Positions 11,325-21,605 of a stretch of DNA of 36,137 bases are shown here, one piece after another (positions within the stretch are counted from its first letter, which is position 1; every line of letters begins with the position of its first letter). The stretch is from Campylobacterales bacterium (GTDB lineage Bacteria > Campylobacterota > Campylobacteria > Campylobacterales > Sulfurimonadaceae). Both the position numbers and the translations under genes were made by a program. The notes beneath the pieces were generated by a model. That model ran no database searches. It was given only the letters and a program-made list of their open reading frames with translations, and was not told where the DNA came from. The stretch is taken from positions 1 to 36,137 of the forward strand of contig JAJRVF010000176.1 in the NCBI GenBank assembly GCA_024277395.1. The letters run 5' to 3'.

Positions 11325-12262
11325 AAGAGCTTTTTAATCTCTATCTGAGAAGCTCCCAAAGAGATCAGCAAAGCAATTTCGGAACGTCGATTCATCACCG
11401 TCATCAACAACGACGAGATAATATTAATAGCAGCAATAAGAATAATCAACATTAAGACAATAAACAGTGCCGTCTTTTCCATCTCCAAAGCTGCAAAAAA
11501 ATTGGCATTATCTTCCCACCACCCTTTAATGCTGACGTTGGATGAGAGCTCTGCTTTGATTTTTTCAATATCTTTTTGTGGCGAGGGTGAGTATATATGA
11601 ATACCGTCATATTGGTTGGAGGGAATACGCAACACTTTTTGCAATGACTCTATTGTCGTATAGCTATAGGCTTTGTCATATGCTGAAAGCCCCGACTCAA
11701 AACTTCCCTGCACGACAAAACGCTTCATCTTGGGTGTTGCACCCAACCCACCGGGCTCCATCTGTGTAAAAATATAGGTCAATTTATCGCCTGGGTAGAG
11801 ATGATACTGCTCCATAATACTCTTGCCGACGATTACATCAAATCGATCCAGCTTCTTACCCTTGAGGGCCTCGGCCACTACACGGTTCACCTTGGCTTCA
11901 TCACTAAAATTAACTCCAAAAAGATATCCACCTTCAAACTGGTTGCCACTACGCGCAATGACCGGTGAAGAGACATAGGGGCTAAAGGAGAGCTCCGGAA
12001 ATTTACGCTCCAAGTCAAGCAGCAGCTCACTGTTGACACCACCGAAAAATCGGGGTAAAACGGTAAGAGGATAGTTCATCACCGTCAATTTTTTTTTAAA
12101 CTCGTTATCAAAACCGTTCATGAGTGCCATCGCAATTATTAACACCATGACCCCTAATGCAATGCCTAAAAATGCCAGCAGGGCAGAGAGAAAAATAAAA
12201 GGCTGATCGGAATCAAAACGTAAAAAACGTTTGACAAGATAGGGAACTAATGGTGTATTCAA
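11315..12262 (-). CDS. LolC/E-family lipoprotein-releasing ABC permease, N-terminal fragment
   Basis: 315 aa; N-terminal [11 protein letters not shown]...[28 protein letters not shown] and [30 protein letters not shown], then an abrupt LFCC*. Overlaps the secA 3' end by 4 nt. Confidence 0.85.
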   Translation of the reverse strand: MNTPLVPYLVKRFLRFDSDQPFIFLSALLAFLGIALGVMVLIIAMALMNGFDNEFKKKLTVMNYPLTVLPRFFGGVNSELLLDLERKFPELSFSPYVSSPVIARSGNQFEGGYLFGVNFSDEAKVNRVVAEALKGKKLDRFDVIVGKSIMEQYHLYPGDKLTYIFTQMEPGGLGATPKMKRFVVQGSFESGLSAYDKAYSYTTIESLQKVLRIPSNQYDGIHIYSPSPQKDIEKIKAELSSNVSIKGWWEDNANFFAALEMEKTALFIVLMLIILIAAINIISSLLMTVMNRRSEIALLISLGASQIEIKKLFCC

Positions 12263-14829
12263 GAAGCAAATGCACCTTTTTTAGGACCGCTCTTGCCGCA
12301 ACACTGTTTGTATTTTTTGCCGCTGCCGCACGGACACGGGTCATTGCGTGCAATTTTCTTGCCTTGCGGCTCATTTTCACCGCTGCTGTTAAGCGACATC
12401 TGCATCTCGCGCTGTCGCTGCTCTTGCTCCAGCTTAGCAGCAAACGCTTCAGCTTCGGCTTCGGCGTCTTGCATTTTAAATTGAATAATCTGCAGGGTTT
12501 TTATGGTCTCGTATTTAATTGTCTCTACCAACTCTGTAAAAAGATTGTAGCTCTCTTTTTTATACTCTACCAACGGATCTTTCTGATTGTACGCCCGCAG
12601 ACGAATACCGGTTTTCATGCTGTCCATAGCATACAGATGCTCACGCCATGCGCTGTCAAGTGCCTTAAGGTAGATCTCCTGCTCAATACTGGCAACGGTT
12701 TGAGCATCGAGAACCGACATTTTCTCATCATAACTTTGCTTCACCATGGCAATAAGCTCCGTGGCGACATCTTCATATTCTTTGCCGTTGAATGCTTCAG
12801 TATCGAGATCGAAATTGATCTCCTCTTTAAGCACCAAAGCCAGTTTTTCCAGGTTAAAATCTTCATGAGAAGCGCCATCATAAATATCACACTCCATCAA
12901 CGTCTTAAAGAGATATTCTTCACGAATTTCATTCACTTTGTTGCCAATATCAAATTCAGGGTCTAGCAAATCATTGCGAAACTTATAGACAATCTTACGC
13001 TGTTCATTAGCGACGTCATCGTATTCAACAATATTTTTACGCCCTTCAAAGTGAAGATTCTCTACTTTCTTCTGTGCTTTCTCCACTGCACGTGTTACCA
13101 TTTTTGACTCAATATATTCCCCGTCTTCAACCCCTAAACGCTCCATAATGCTTTTAATTTTGTCCGACCCGAAAATACGCAAGAGATTGTCTTCTAAGCT
13201 CAGGAAAAACTGAGTCTTTCCCGGGTCACCCTGACGACCGGAACGTCCTCGAAGCTGGTTGTCGATACGGCGGTTTTCATGTCGTTCGGTACCTAAAATA
13301 TACAAACCACCCAATGCTTTAACTTCATCACTAACCTTAATATCAACCCCACGACCTGCCATGTTGGTTGCAATGGTTACTGCACCCTTGGCACCGGCTC
13401 CTTTAATGATCTCACCCTCTTGCTCATGGTTTTTAGCGTTGAGCACCGTATGGGCAATCTTCTCTTTTTTCAATAAATCGTGCAGCAATTCCGATTTCTC
13501 AATAGAAGCCGTACCAATCAACATCGGCTGCCCTTTTTGCTGAAGCTCTTTAATCTGCATAATAACTGCTTCAAATTTTTCGGCTTCTGTTTTATAAATC
13601 AGGTCATTGAGATCATCACGAATAATAGGGACATTCGTCGGTATGGAAATAACATCAAGAGAGTAAATTTGAGAAAATTCTGTTGCTTCGGTTTGTGCGG
13701 TACCCGTCATACCGGCAAGCTTGTCATACATACGAAAGTAGTTTTGAAAGGTGATGTCAGCCAAGGTCTGCGTCTCTTCTTTAATTTCGACTCGCTCCTT
13801 GGCTTCTAGAGCTTGATGCAGCCCTTCCGAAAAACGTCGTCCCTCACTTAAGCGACCCGTAAATTCATCAACAATAACAACTTCTCCCTCCTTGACAACA
13901 TAGTCAACATCAATTTCAAAAAGATAATTGGCTTTTAATGCCTGATCTACATGATGCGAGAGTGCCGAGTTTTCCAGGGAGTACAGGTTCTCAACTTCAA
14001 AAAGCTCTTCTGCCTTGGCAATGCCCTCTTCCGTCATCAATACTACACGATCTTTCTCATCAACCGTAAAATGTTCATTTTTAACCAAGGCTTTGGCTAC
14101 CTGATCGGCTTTGAGATAGTTATCGAGTTTGCGGTCGGTTGGACCGGAAATAATCAAAGGCGTACGTGCCTCATCAATAAGAATAGAATCCACTTCATCA
14201 ACAATGACAAAGTGGTGGCCTCGCTGCACCATATGCTCTTTGGAATAGCTCATATTGTCACGTAAAAAGTCAAAACCAAATTCATTATTGGTTCCGTAGG
14301 TAATATCAGCCTCATACTGTTGTCGTTTCATCGCAGGATCATGCATATCTTCTAAAACAATACCGACGCTGTAGCCTAAAAACTCATAAAGAACTCCCAT
14401 CTCTTTACCGTCCCGTGATGCCAGATAGTCATTGACGGTAACCAGGTGTACCCCTTTTCCCGTCATAGCATTCAGTACAATAGGCAGGGTGGCGACCAGT
14501 GTCTTGCCCTCTCCCGTCTTCATTTCGGCAATACGCCCCTCATGCAATACCATCCCACCGATAAGCTGTACGTCAAAATGACGCATATTTAAAACCCGTT
14601 TGCTCGCTTCTCGCGTTATGGCAAAAGAGTAAACCAGTACATCATCAAGCGATTTTTCTTCAGACTTTACCTGCTCTTTAAGCGCTAAAAATGCAGCTTG
14701 GAGCTCCGCATCGCTCATTGCTTCATATTGAGCCTCTAGGGCATTGATCTGATTCACTCTCTTGCTATATTTTTTAAGTTCACGGTCATTTTGCGTTCCA
14801 AATATTTTTCCGAACATCGTCTGTAGCAT
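12259..14829 (-). CDS. secA: Preprotein translocase ATPase SecA
   Basis: 856 aa; [34 protein letters not shown]-terminal zinc motif [17 protein letters not shown]. Confidence 0.98.
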   Translation of the reverse strand: MLQTMFGKIFGTQNDRELKKYSKRVNQINALEAQYEAMSDAELQAAFLALKEQVKSEEKSLDDVLVYSFAITREASKRVLNMRHFDVQLIGGMVLHEGRIAEMKTGEGKTLVATLPIVLNAMTGKGVHLVTVNDYLASRDGKEMGVLYEFLGYSVGIVLEDMHDPAMKRQQYEADITYGTNNEFGFDFLRDNMSYSKEHMVQRGHHFVIVDEVDSILIDEARTPLIISGPTDRKLDNYLKADQVAKALVKNEHFTVDEKDRVVLMTEEGIAKAEELFEVENLYSLENSALSHHVDQALKANYLFEIDVDYVVKEGEVVIVDEFTGRLSEGRRFSEGLHQALEAKERVEIKEETQTLADITFQNYFRMYDKLAGMTGTAQTEATEFSQIYSLDVISIPTNVPIIRDDLNDLIYKTEAEKFEAVIMQIKELQQKGQPMLIGTASIEKSELLHDLLKKEKIAHTVLNAKNHEQEGEIIKGAGAKGAVTIATNMAGRGVDIKVSDEVKALGGLYILGTERHENRRIDNQLRGRSGRQGDPGKTQFFLSLEDNLLRIFGSDKIKSIMERLGVEDGEYIESKMVTRAVEKAQKKVENLHFEGRKNIVEYDDVANEQRKIVYKFRNDLLDPEFDIGNKVNEIREEYLFKTLMECDIYDGASHEDFNLEKLALVLKEEINFDLDTEAFNGKEYEDVATELIAMVKQSYDEKMSVLDAQTVASIEQEIYLKALDSAWREHLYAMDSMKTGIRLRAYNQKDPLVEYKKESYNLFTELVETIKYETIKTLQIIQFKMQDAEAEAEAFAAKLEQEQRQREMQMSLNSSGENEPQGKKIARNDPCPCGSGKKYKQCCGKSGPKKGAFAS

Positions 14830-14979
14830 GGTAATATTGTCCTGTTCTCTCTCTTATTTTATCGCGATTGTACCACATTTAAAGATAACCCTTTGGTAAA
14901 GCGGCACTATTTATACTAATATTATTTAATATCTTAATCATTTACTATAAAGCTTTATTTTACATGTATACTTTCAGCT

Positions 14980-15495
14980 ATGAAAACATTACTCCTTTGT
15001 TTCGCTCTTGTTACAACACTTTGTGCCGAAGAGAATGAACTGTACAGCTTCCGTGCCGATTTCAATCAAAGTATTACGGATGAACATAACAAAACCATTA
15101 CCTATCGGGGCAGCTTGCTTGCCAAACGTCCCAGCTTCGCACTGTGGCGCTACGAAGAGCCTATTGAAAAAGAACTCTATGTGTACCACAACGTTGCAAC
15201 TATTATTGAACCGGAACTTGAACAAGCAATTATCAAGCGGGTCAACGACAACATTGATATTTTTAATATCCTTCACAATGCAACCGTACTCGATGCCAAC
15301 CACTCCGAAGCACACTACAATGACCAAAAGTTTCTGTTGGCATTCAACCCTGATCACGACCTTGCTTCAATCGCTTACCAAGATGAACTTGGCCATAACG
15401 TCACCATTCGTTTTTCGAAACAAGAATATAATTTTGATTGCAATACCACACCATTTAAGGCTGTTATTCCCGAAGGATATGATATTATAAAATAA
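14980..15495 (+). CDS. lolA: Outer-membrane lipoprotein carrier LolA
   Basis: 171 aa with signal peptide; FRADFNQSITDEHNKTITYRGSLLAKRPSFALWRYEEP; divergent from secA. Confidence 0.88.
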   Translation: MKTLLLCFALVTTLCAEENELYSFRADFNQSITDEHNKTITYRGSLLAKRPSFALWRYEEPIEKELYVYHNVATIIEPELEQAIIKRVNDNIDIFNILHNATVLDANHSEAHYNDQKFLLAFNPDHDLASIAYQDELGHNVTIRFSKQEYNFDCNTTPFKAVIPEGYDIIK

Positions 15496-15575
15496 TTTTT
15501 TTGCTAGAGTTGATTTGGCTCAACAAAACACTCCTCACTTTTAACTATACTTCCGAAAATATTCAAGGACATTAG

Positions 15576-16049
15576 ATGAGTGAATTTTTAAACAGTCAAG
15601 CTTCAGCTTATGAGAATCAGTTTCCACAGGGGCATCCCGTGCGTGTTTATCTTGAAGAGAATCTTCTTGTGCGTGATTATATCCGCCAGCTTCAAGCAAC
15701 CAGTATTGACAATAATCTAGAATTTTTTACCGAACTTTTTAATAAGCTTTCTACTGTTGAGCTGCACTTTGTACGTAAAGAGAATCAGCTCTTCCCTTAT
15801 TTGGAAAAACACGGCTGGACCAGTCCTTCTCAAAACATGTGGGCATTCCATGATCAAATTCGCGACGAGATCAAAGCAGCACGAAAAGCGCTCAAAAGCG
15901 GTGATACAGAAGCCATTATTATGACAACACAGACACTCTTTCGCTCATTGGAACATATCATGCAGGTTGAAGAGGGACGACTGCTTCCCAATGCACTGGA
16001 GCTTTTAAGTGAAGAGGAGTGGAAAGAGTTTCGTGAGGGTGACGAATAG
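15576..16049 (+). CDS. Hemerythrin HHE domain protein (hemerythrin module of a DUF438/COG2461-like protein)
   Basis: 157 aa; VELHFVRKENQLFPYLEKHGW, AFHDQIRDEI, LEHIMQVEEGRLLPNAL. Ends EFREGDE-TAG; the next ORF continues in the same frame. Confidence 0.8.
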   Translation: MSEFLNSQASAYENQFPQGHPVRVYLEENLLVRDYIRQLQATSIDNNLEFFTELFNKLSTVELHFVRKENQLFPYLEKHGWTSPSQNMWAFHDQIRDEIKAARKALKSGDTEAIIMTTQTLFRSLEHIMQVEEGRLLPNALELLSEEEWKEFREGDE

Positions 16050-16058
16050 ATTGGCTGG

Positions 16059-16559
16059 ATGTTTGAGACACCGCCGCCACCCTACCCTGAAGTTACGTAC
16101 ATTCATCCGAGCGACGATACGCAGCAGCGAAAGCTCCCGTTTGGTATTGATGATAAGACCCACTATGATGAGGGCTATTTAACACCGGCGCAGGTCAACT
16201 CCATTTTTAGAATTCTGCCTGTTGACATTACCTATGTCAACGAAAACGATCAAGTGGTTTTTTACAATCGCGGTGATGAGCGTGTTTTTCCCCGAAGTGC
16301 CGGTATTATCGGTCGTGAAGTAAAGTTTTGTCATCCGCCAAAAAGTGTCGATCAGGTACTCAGAATTTTAGAAGAGTTTAAAGCCGGAAGAGAAGATGTC
16401 GCCGAGTTCTGGATTCAGTTTAAAGGACAATTCGTCCACATTCAGTATTTTGCCGTACGCGATGAAGACGGTACTTACAGAGGGGTCATTGAGATGAGCC
16501 AGGATGTCACGCATATCCGCGCTCTTGAAGGGGAGCAACGGCTCCTTGACTGGAGTTGA
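16059..16559 (+). CDS. PAS domain protein (C-terminal module of a DUF438/COG2461-like protein)
   Basis: 166 aa; ILPVDITYVNENDQVVFYNRGDERVFPRSAGIIGREVKFCHPPKSVDQVLRILEEFKAG. Same frame as 15576..16049, with TAG plus three codons between. Confidence 0.8.
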   Translation: MFETPPPPYPEVTYIHPSDDTQQRKLPFGIDDKTHYDEGYLTPAQVNSIFRILPVDITYVNENDQVVFYNRGDERVFPRSAGIIGREVKFCHPPKSVDQVLRILEEFKAGREDVAEFWIQFKGQFVHIQYFAVRDEDGTYRGVIEMSQDVTHIRALEGEQRLLDWS

Positions 16560-16649
16560 CGGCAGCTCTTTAAGAGCAACCTTCCTCCTCCCTCTAGCAA
16601 AACATGCAAATCAAATCGAATATAATTTACATGTAAATGCGCGTATGTA

Positions 16650-19199
16650 TTAATCCAGCTTGTAGTCCGGAATCAGGTTAAAGTTAAGGTATTTATAGAT
16701 CTCCTCTTCTTTACCGCCAATTTTCTTAGGAACAATATTTAAATACTCCTCTTTTGTCGGCAAATAACCCAACATGGCACAAACAGCTGCCAGTTCTGCC
16801 GAGCCAAGATAGACTTGCGCTCCTTTGCCTAGGCGGTTATCAAAGTTACGCGTTGACGTTGAAAATACCACGGCATTATCGGCGACGCGTGCCTGATTTC
16901 CCATACATAAAGAACAGCCTGGAACCTCGGTACGTGCTCCTGCCGCACCAAAGAGTGAGTAGTACCCCTCTTCAGTCAACTGTTTTTCATCCATTTTTGT
17001 CGGTGGACAAACCCATAGGCGTGTCGGAACGGCACCCTCTCCTTTAAGTACCTCACCCAATGCGCGGTAATGGCCAATATTGGTCATACACGAACCGACA
17101 AATACCTCATTGATAATATGCGGACGCTTGGGATTGGCCAAAATTTCGGTTAATGTCGCTACATCATCCGGATCATTAGGGCATGCCAAAATCGGCTCAG
17201 TGATCTCGTTGAGATCAATCTCAAGCACGGCAGCATATTCGGCATCGGCATCGGCTTCCATTAATACCGGATTGGCAATCCACTCTTTCATTTTGTCAAT
17301 ACGACGCTGAATGGTGCGCTTATCTTCGTAACCGGATTCAATCATCTGCTCTAAAAGTGTGACATTTGATTTTAAATACTCCAGCACCGGCTCTTTATTG
17401 AGCTTAACGGTACACGCGGCAGCACTACGCTCTGCCGAAGCATCAGAAAGCTCAAACGCTTGTTCTGCCTTAAGATCAGGAAGTCCTTCAATTTCTAAAA
17501 TACGACCGGCAAAAATATTTTTCTTCCCTTTTTTCTCTACCGTTAAAAGTCCCTCTTTGATGGCTTGATGCGGGATAGCATTTACCAAATCACGCAACGT
17601 TATTCCCGGTTGCAACTCCCCTTTAAAGCGAACCAATACCGATTCCGGCATCGTCAGCGGCATTGAACCGGTTACCCCGGCAAATGCTACAATACCCGAA
17701 CCGCCCGGAAATGAAATGCCTATTGGAAAACGCGTATGGCTATCTGCACCGGTACCGACCGTGTCCGGAAGTACCATACGATTTAACCATGAGTGAATCA
17801 CCCCATCACCGGGACGAAGTGCCACACCGGAACGATTAGAGATAAAATCCGGTAGTGTATGGTGCATCACCACATCTGAGGGTTTTGGATATGCTGCCGT
17901 ATGACAAAATGACTGCATCACTAAGTCGGCATTAAAACCAAGAGCGGCAAGCTCTTTGATCTCGTCACGTGTCATCGGTCCGGTAGTATCTTGGGAACCG
18001 ACCGTTGACATTTCCGGCTCTACATACATGCCTGGACGCACGCCTGAAAGACCTGAAGCTTTACCAACCATTTTTTGTGCTAAAGTAAACCCTTTGCCTG
18101 TATCATCTGGCTGCTCTGCCGTTAAGAAAATATCACTCGGCCCCATACCTAAAACACTGCGGGCTTTCGAGGTCAATCCACGGCCAATAATAAGTGGAAT
18201 CCGACCACCCGCACGCACTTCATCGGTAATGGTATTGGGATTGAGTTTAAATGTGGCAATACACTGTCCATCTTTATGCGCTTCGCCTTTGTACGGATAG
18301 ATGTCAATCACATCACCTGTATTCATATTGGTCACATCCAGCTCTAAAGGAAGGGCACCCGAATCTTCTGCTGTTGCAAAGAAAATAGGAGCAATAGTAC
18401 TACCAAGGACAACCCCGCCGGTACGCTTATTCGGAACACCCGGAATATCTTCGCCCATGTGCCACTGCACCGAATTAATGCCTGATTTTCGCGAACTTCC
18501 CGTTCCTACGACATCACCGACATAAGCTACCGGATGCCCTTTTTTCTTCAGTTCGTTAATGGTGTTGATCGGATCATCCATTTTGGCTATTAACATTGAG
18601 TTGGCATGCAGCGGAATATCCGAACGGGTAAATGCTTCAGATGCCGGAGAGAGATCATCGGTATTGGTTTCACCCTCCACCTTAAACACGGTAACAGTAA
18701 TTTTCTCCGCCAACTCCGGTTTTGAAGTAAACCATTCGGCGTTGGCCCACGATGTCATCACCTCGGTTGCTGCAGCATTACCGGCTTTGTGAAGCTCTTC
18801 AACATCATTAAACGCATCGTACACCAACAGCGTCTTACTGAGTGCTTTTACCGCAGCAGTCACAACCGCTTCATTTTTAGAAGAGAGTGCATCAATTAAA
18901 GGTTTGACATTGTAGCCCCCAAGCATCATGCCCAGCATCTCTACTGCTTTTTCAGGAGCAATACAATCAACTGTAACAGCTTCAGAAGCCACATCATTTA
19001 AAAATGCCGCTTTGACATATGCAGCATCATCAACACCCGGTGCCACACGATTGGTTAGAAGATCTAACAGTTCATCCGTACAATTACTTTTAATCAGTTC
19101 AATTACCTCTGCTGTCTGTTCAGCCGAAAGTGGAAGGGGTGGAACGCCTAAGGTTTCGCGCTCAGCAACATGTGCCTTATACTCGTCTAAAAAAGCCAT
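16650..19199 (-). CDS. acnB: Bifunctional aconitate hydratase 2 / 2-methylisocitrate dehydratase
   Basis: 849 aa; [32 protein letters not shown] and [33 protein letters not shown]. Confidence 0.97.
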   Translation of the reverse strand: MAFLDEYKAHVAERETLGVPPLPLSAEQTAEVIELIKSNCTDELLDLLTNRVAPGVDDAAYVKAAFLNDVASEAVTVDCIAPEKAVEMLGMMLGGYNVKPLIDALSSKNEAVVTAAVKALSKTLLVYDAFNDVEELHKAGNAAATEVMTSWANAEWFTSKPELAEKITVTVFKVEGETNTDDLSPASEAFTRSDIPLHANSMLIAKMDDPINTINELKKKGHPVAYVGDVVGTGSSRKSGINSVQWHMGEDIPGVPNKRTGGVVLGSTIAPIFFATAEDSGALPLELDVTNMNTGDVIDIYPYKGEAHKDGQCIATFKLNPNTITDEVRAGGRIPLIIGRGLTSKARSVLGMGPSDIFLTAEQPDDTGKGFTLAQKMVGKASGLSGVRPGMYVEPEMSTVGSQDTTGPMTRDEIKELAALGFNADLVMQSFCHTAAYPKPSDVVMHHTLPDFISNRSGVALRPGDGVIHSWLNRMVLPDTVGTGADSHTRFPIGISFPGGSGIVAFAGVTGSMPLTMPESVLVRFKGELQPGITLRDLVNAIPHQAIKEGLLTVEKKGKKNIFAGRILEIEGLPDLKAEQAFELSDASAERSAAACTVKLNKEPVLEYLKSNVTLLEQMIESGYEDKRTIQRRIDKMKEWIANPVLMEADADAEYAAVLEIDLNEITEPILACPNDPDDVATLTEILANPKRPHIINEVFVGSCMTNIGHYRALGEVLKGEGAVPTRLWVCPPTKMDEKQLTEEGYYSLFGAAGARTEVPGCSLCMGNQARVADNAVVFSTSTRNFDNRLGKGAQVYLGSAELAAVCAMLGYLPTKEEYLNIVPKKIGGKEEEIYKYLNFNLIPDYKLD

Positions 19200-19330
19200 T
19201 ATGACTCCTGCATGAATTTAAATTTAAAAGACGATTATATCAGAAGAACAATTGAAGAAGTCGTATATGTTACAAAACTACTCATAAGTCAAAAAAGTAA
19301 TTGAACTTATGTGTAATATAGTGACATCTA

Positions 19331-21583
19331 TTAAAGAATTTCGCGATTCCCTTTGCTGTTGGGAGCAGACAGAACACCGCGTTGTTCTAACTGTTCAACA
19401 ATGTTAGCTGAACGGTTATACCCAATTTGGAGCTTTCGCTGCAAGTAGCTAATGGAGGTTTTTTTATCGGTCAATACCACATTTTTTGCCGCTTCATACA
19501 TAGGATCAAGTTCGCCCAAAGCTGCTCCGCCTCCTTCAGCAGAAGCACTTCCGTCATTCGGATCACTTAAAAAAGCATTGTTATATTGCGGTTCACGTTG
19601 CGCTTTGACAAATTCCACAATATGCTCTATTTCATCCTCGGAACTCCATGGTGCATGCAGCCGAATCAAGCCACTCACGCCCGGTGGTGTAAAAAGCATA
19701 TCGCCACGCCCCAAAAGCGATTCGGCACCCTGTGCATCTAAAATAATTTTACTGTCAACCTTCTGCCCTACTTTGTAACTAATACGCGAAGGGAGATTTG
19801 CTTTTATAAGTCCGGTAACAACATCAACACTTGGTCGCTGCGTTGCCACAATAAGGTGAATACCGCTCGCACGTGCCATCTGAGCCAAACGGGCAATCGA
19901 GAACTCCACATCTTTTCCGCTGGTCATCATAAGATCTGCGAGCTCATCAATAATCACGACAATATACGGCAGGGCTTCACCACCCTCTTTTTTAATTTCT
20001 TCATTATAGTTTTCAATATTTTTCGTACGACTCTCACTCATTAAAGCATAACGACGCTCCATCTCACCGACCATATTGCTTAGCGCGGCGATCGCCTGCT
20101 TGGCTTTGGTGATAACGGGAGTCAAAAGATGCGGAATATCATTATATATAGAAAACTCTAGCATCTTCGGATCAATCATCAGCAGACGCAATTGATCGGG
20201 AGAGTTTTTGTAGAGCAGACTTAAGATCATCGCATTTATACCTACGCTTTTACCACTACCCGTCGTTCCGGCGATTAGCAGATGCGGTAGTTTTTTCAAA
20301 TCAGTAATAAACGGTTTGCCGACAATATCTTTACCCAATGCAATCGTCAACGGTGAAGAGGCCTCTTTAAAAAGCTTGCTTTCAAAAATCTCTCGCAAGT
20401 AGATAGTCTCAACACTTTTATTGGGGATTTCTATGCCGACCACATCTTTACCCGGAATGGGTGCTTGAATACGTATGGTTTCTGCTTTAAGCGCCATGGC
20501 CAAATCATCTTGAAGATTTAAAATTTTAGAGACTTTGACATGGGCTGCCGGTTTAAATTCAAACGTTGAGACTACCGGACCCGCATAGGTGCGAATAACA
20601 TCGCCTTCAATCTTAAACTGTGCCAGCTTTTCGATGAGATGGCGGATTTTATCGTCAAGCTCTTTTTCATCAATGGCATTTTTTTGCTTGGGTGCTACGG
20701 CCAAAAAGTCCAGTTTTGGCAGTTTAAAGTTTTTGGGCTTTTCGGTTTTACCCTTGTCAATCTGCTCGAGAAGTTTTTTGTTCTCCTCAAGTTCTTCAAC
20801 AACAACAGCATGCTTACCCTCTTTCACTTTTTTTGCCAATGTCACTATAGTCGGCTTGTCGCTAGGGGCTTCTTGTGTTAAAGCGACAACAGCATCTTTC
20901 TGCGCAACAGAAGAAGATTCTATCTCTTTTTGAGATACTTTTCGATCCTCGTTCACCTCCGTTGCAGCTGCTGATAATGCGTTCTTGCGCGGTGTCGCCT
21001 GTTGTTTAGGCTCTGCTGGATGCTGCTTGACTACTGGGGGTCCAATCACCTCACGTGCTTCATCTTGGTTAAAAATAAATGCTTTCATTGGCTGCAATAG
21101 CTCATCTATGCCCTTGTCTACAATGAGTATAACAGACAAAGAGAGCGTCATTAACCAAACAACACCAACACCAAACAGACCGATATAAGGGGCAAGCATA
21201 TCAACAAAATTTCCGCCGAAACTGCCGCGCATTTCATTTTCTGCCACCATGGCTTGAAAAATAAGCAGCGAGAAAAAAAACAGAGCATAGGCAACCATCA
21301 GTTCAATACCTCTGCTGCTCACCATAGGATGACGGTAAAAATAATATAACGGAATAATTAAAACCAATAAATACACATAAGAAAGGGCACCGAATATTTG
21401 ATGATTGTATGATGCCACTAAAGAGCCAAAACTTCCAATAAGCTCAGCATCGGAAAGAATAGTAGCTACACCCAGGTATAAAAGCAGCCCTATTGTAATA
21501 ATAAAGAGTGTATCACGTAAAATGATATTTCCTTTGAAAAAGTAATAAAAAATAAATAAGAGTATATCAAAAAAGCTCCACAA
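19331..21583 (-). CDS. ftsK: DNA translocase FtsK/SpoIIIE
   Basis: 750 aa; N-terminal TM helices, Walker A AGTTGSGKSVGINA, Walker B VVIIDELADLMM, C-terminal gamma winged helix SISYLQRKLQIGYNRSANIVEQLEQRGVL. Exact start uncertain. Confidence 0.95.
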   Translation of the reverse strand: MWSFFDILLFIFYYFFKGNIILRDTLFIITIGLLLYLGVATILSDAELIGSFGSLVASYNHQIFGALSYVYLLVLIIPLYYFYRHPMVSSRGIELMVAYALFFFSLLIFQAMVAENEMRGSFGGNFVDMLAPYIGLFGVGVVWLMTLSLSVILIVDKGIDELLQPMKAFIFNQDEAREVIGPPVVKQHPAEPKQQATPRKNALSAAATEVNEDRKVSQKEIESSSVAQKDAVVALTQEAPSDKPTIVTLAKKVKEGKHAVVVEELEENKKLLEQIDKGKTEKPKNFKLPKLDFLAVAPKQKNAIDEKELDDKIRHLIEKLAQFKIEGDVIRTYAGPVVSTFEFKPAAHVKVSKILNLQDDLAMALKAETIRIQAPIPGKDVVGIEIPNKSVETIYLREIFESKLFKEASSPLTIALGKDIVGKPFITDLKKLPHLLIAGTTGSGKSVGINAMILSLLYKNSPDQLRLLMIDPKMLEFSIYNDIPHLLTPVITKAKQAIAALSNMVGEMERRYALMSESRTKNIENYNEEIKKEGGEALPYIVVIIDELADLMMTSGKDVEFSIARLAQMARASGIHLIVATQRPSVDVVTGLIKANLPSRISYKVGQKVDSKIILDAQGAESLLGRGDMLFTPPGVSGLIRLHAPWSSEDEIEHIVEFVKAQREPQYNNAFLSDPNDGSASAEGGGAALGELDPMYEAAKNVVLTDKKTSISYLQRKLQIGYNRSANIVEQLEQRGVLSAPNSKGNREIL

Positions 21584-21605
21584 TCAGGAGTTTTTTGACA
21601 AATTT

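Noticed and set aside
11315-11340. Programmed -1 frameshifting in lolC/E as first choice
   Set aside because: The slippery site is T-AAA-AAG rather than A-AAA-AAG, and I see no convincing strong downstream hairpin or upstream SD stimulator; an indel is simpler.
12250-12966. 238-aa plus-strand ORF
   Set aside because: Lies entirely antisense to secA/lolC-E; composition (Leu/Phe-rich, low-complexity) is typical of a shadow ORF and it resembles no family I know.
16564-16576. GCTCTTTAAGAGC as a terminator after the PAS ORF
   Set aside because: Near-perfect palindrome but with almost no loop and no following T-tract on either strand; too weak to call.
19290-19318. Inverted repeat CATAAGTCAA...TTGAACTTATG between ftsK and acnB as a terminator
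   Set aside because: Imperfect (bulged) stem and no U-tract; not called.
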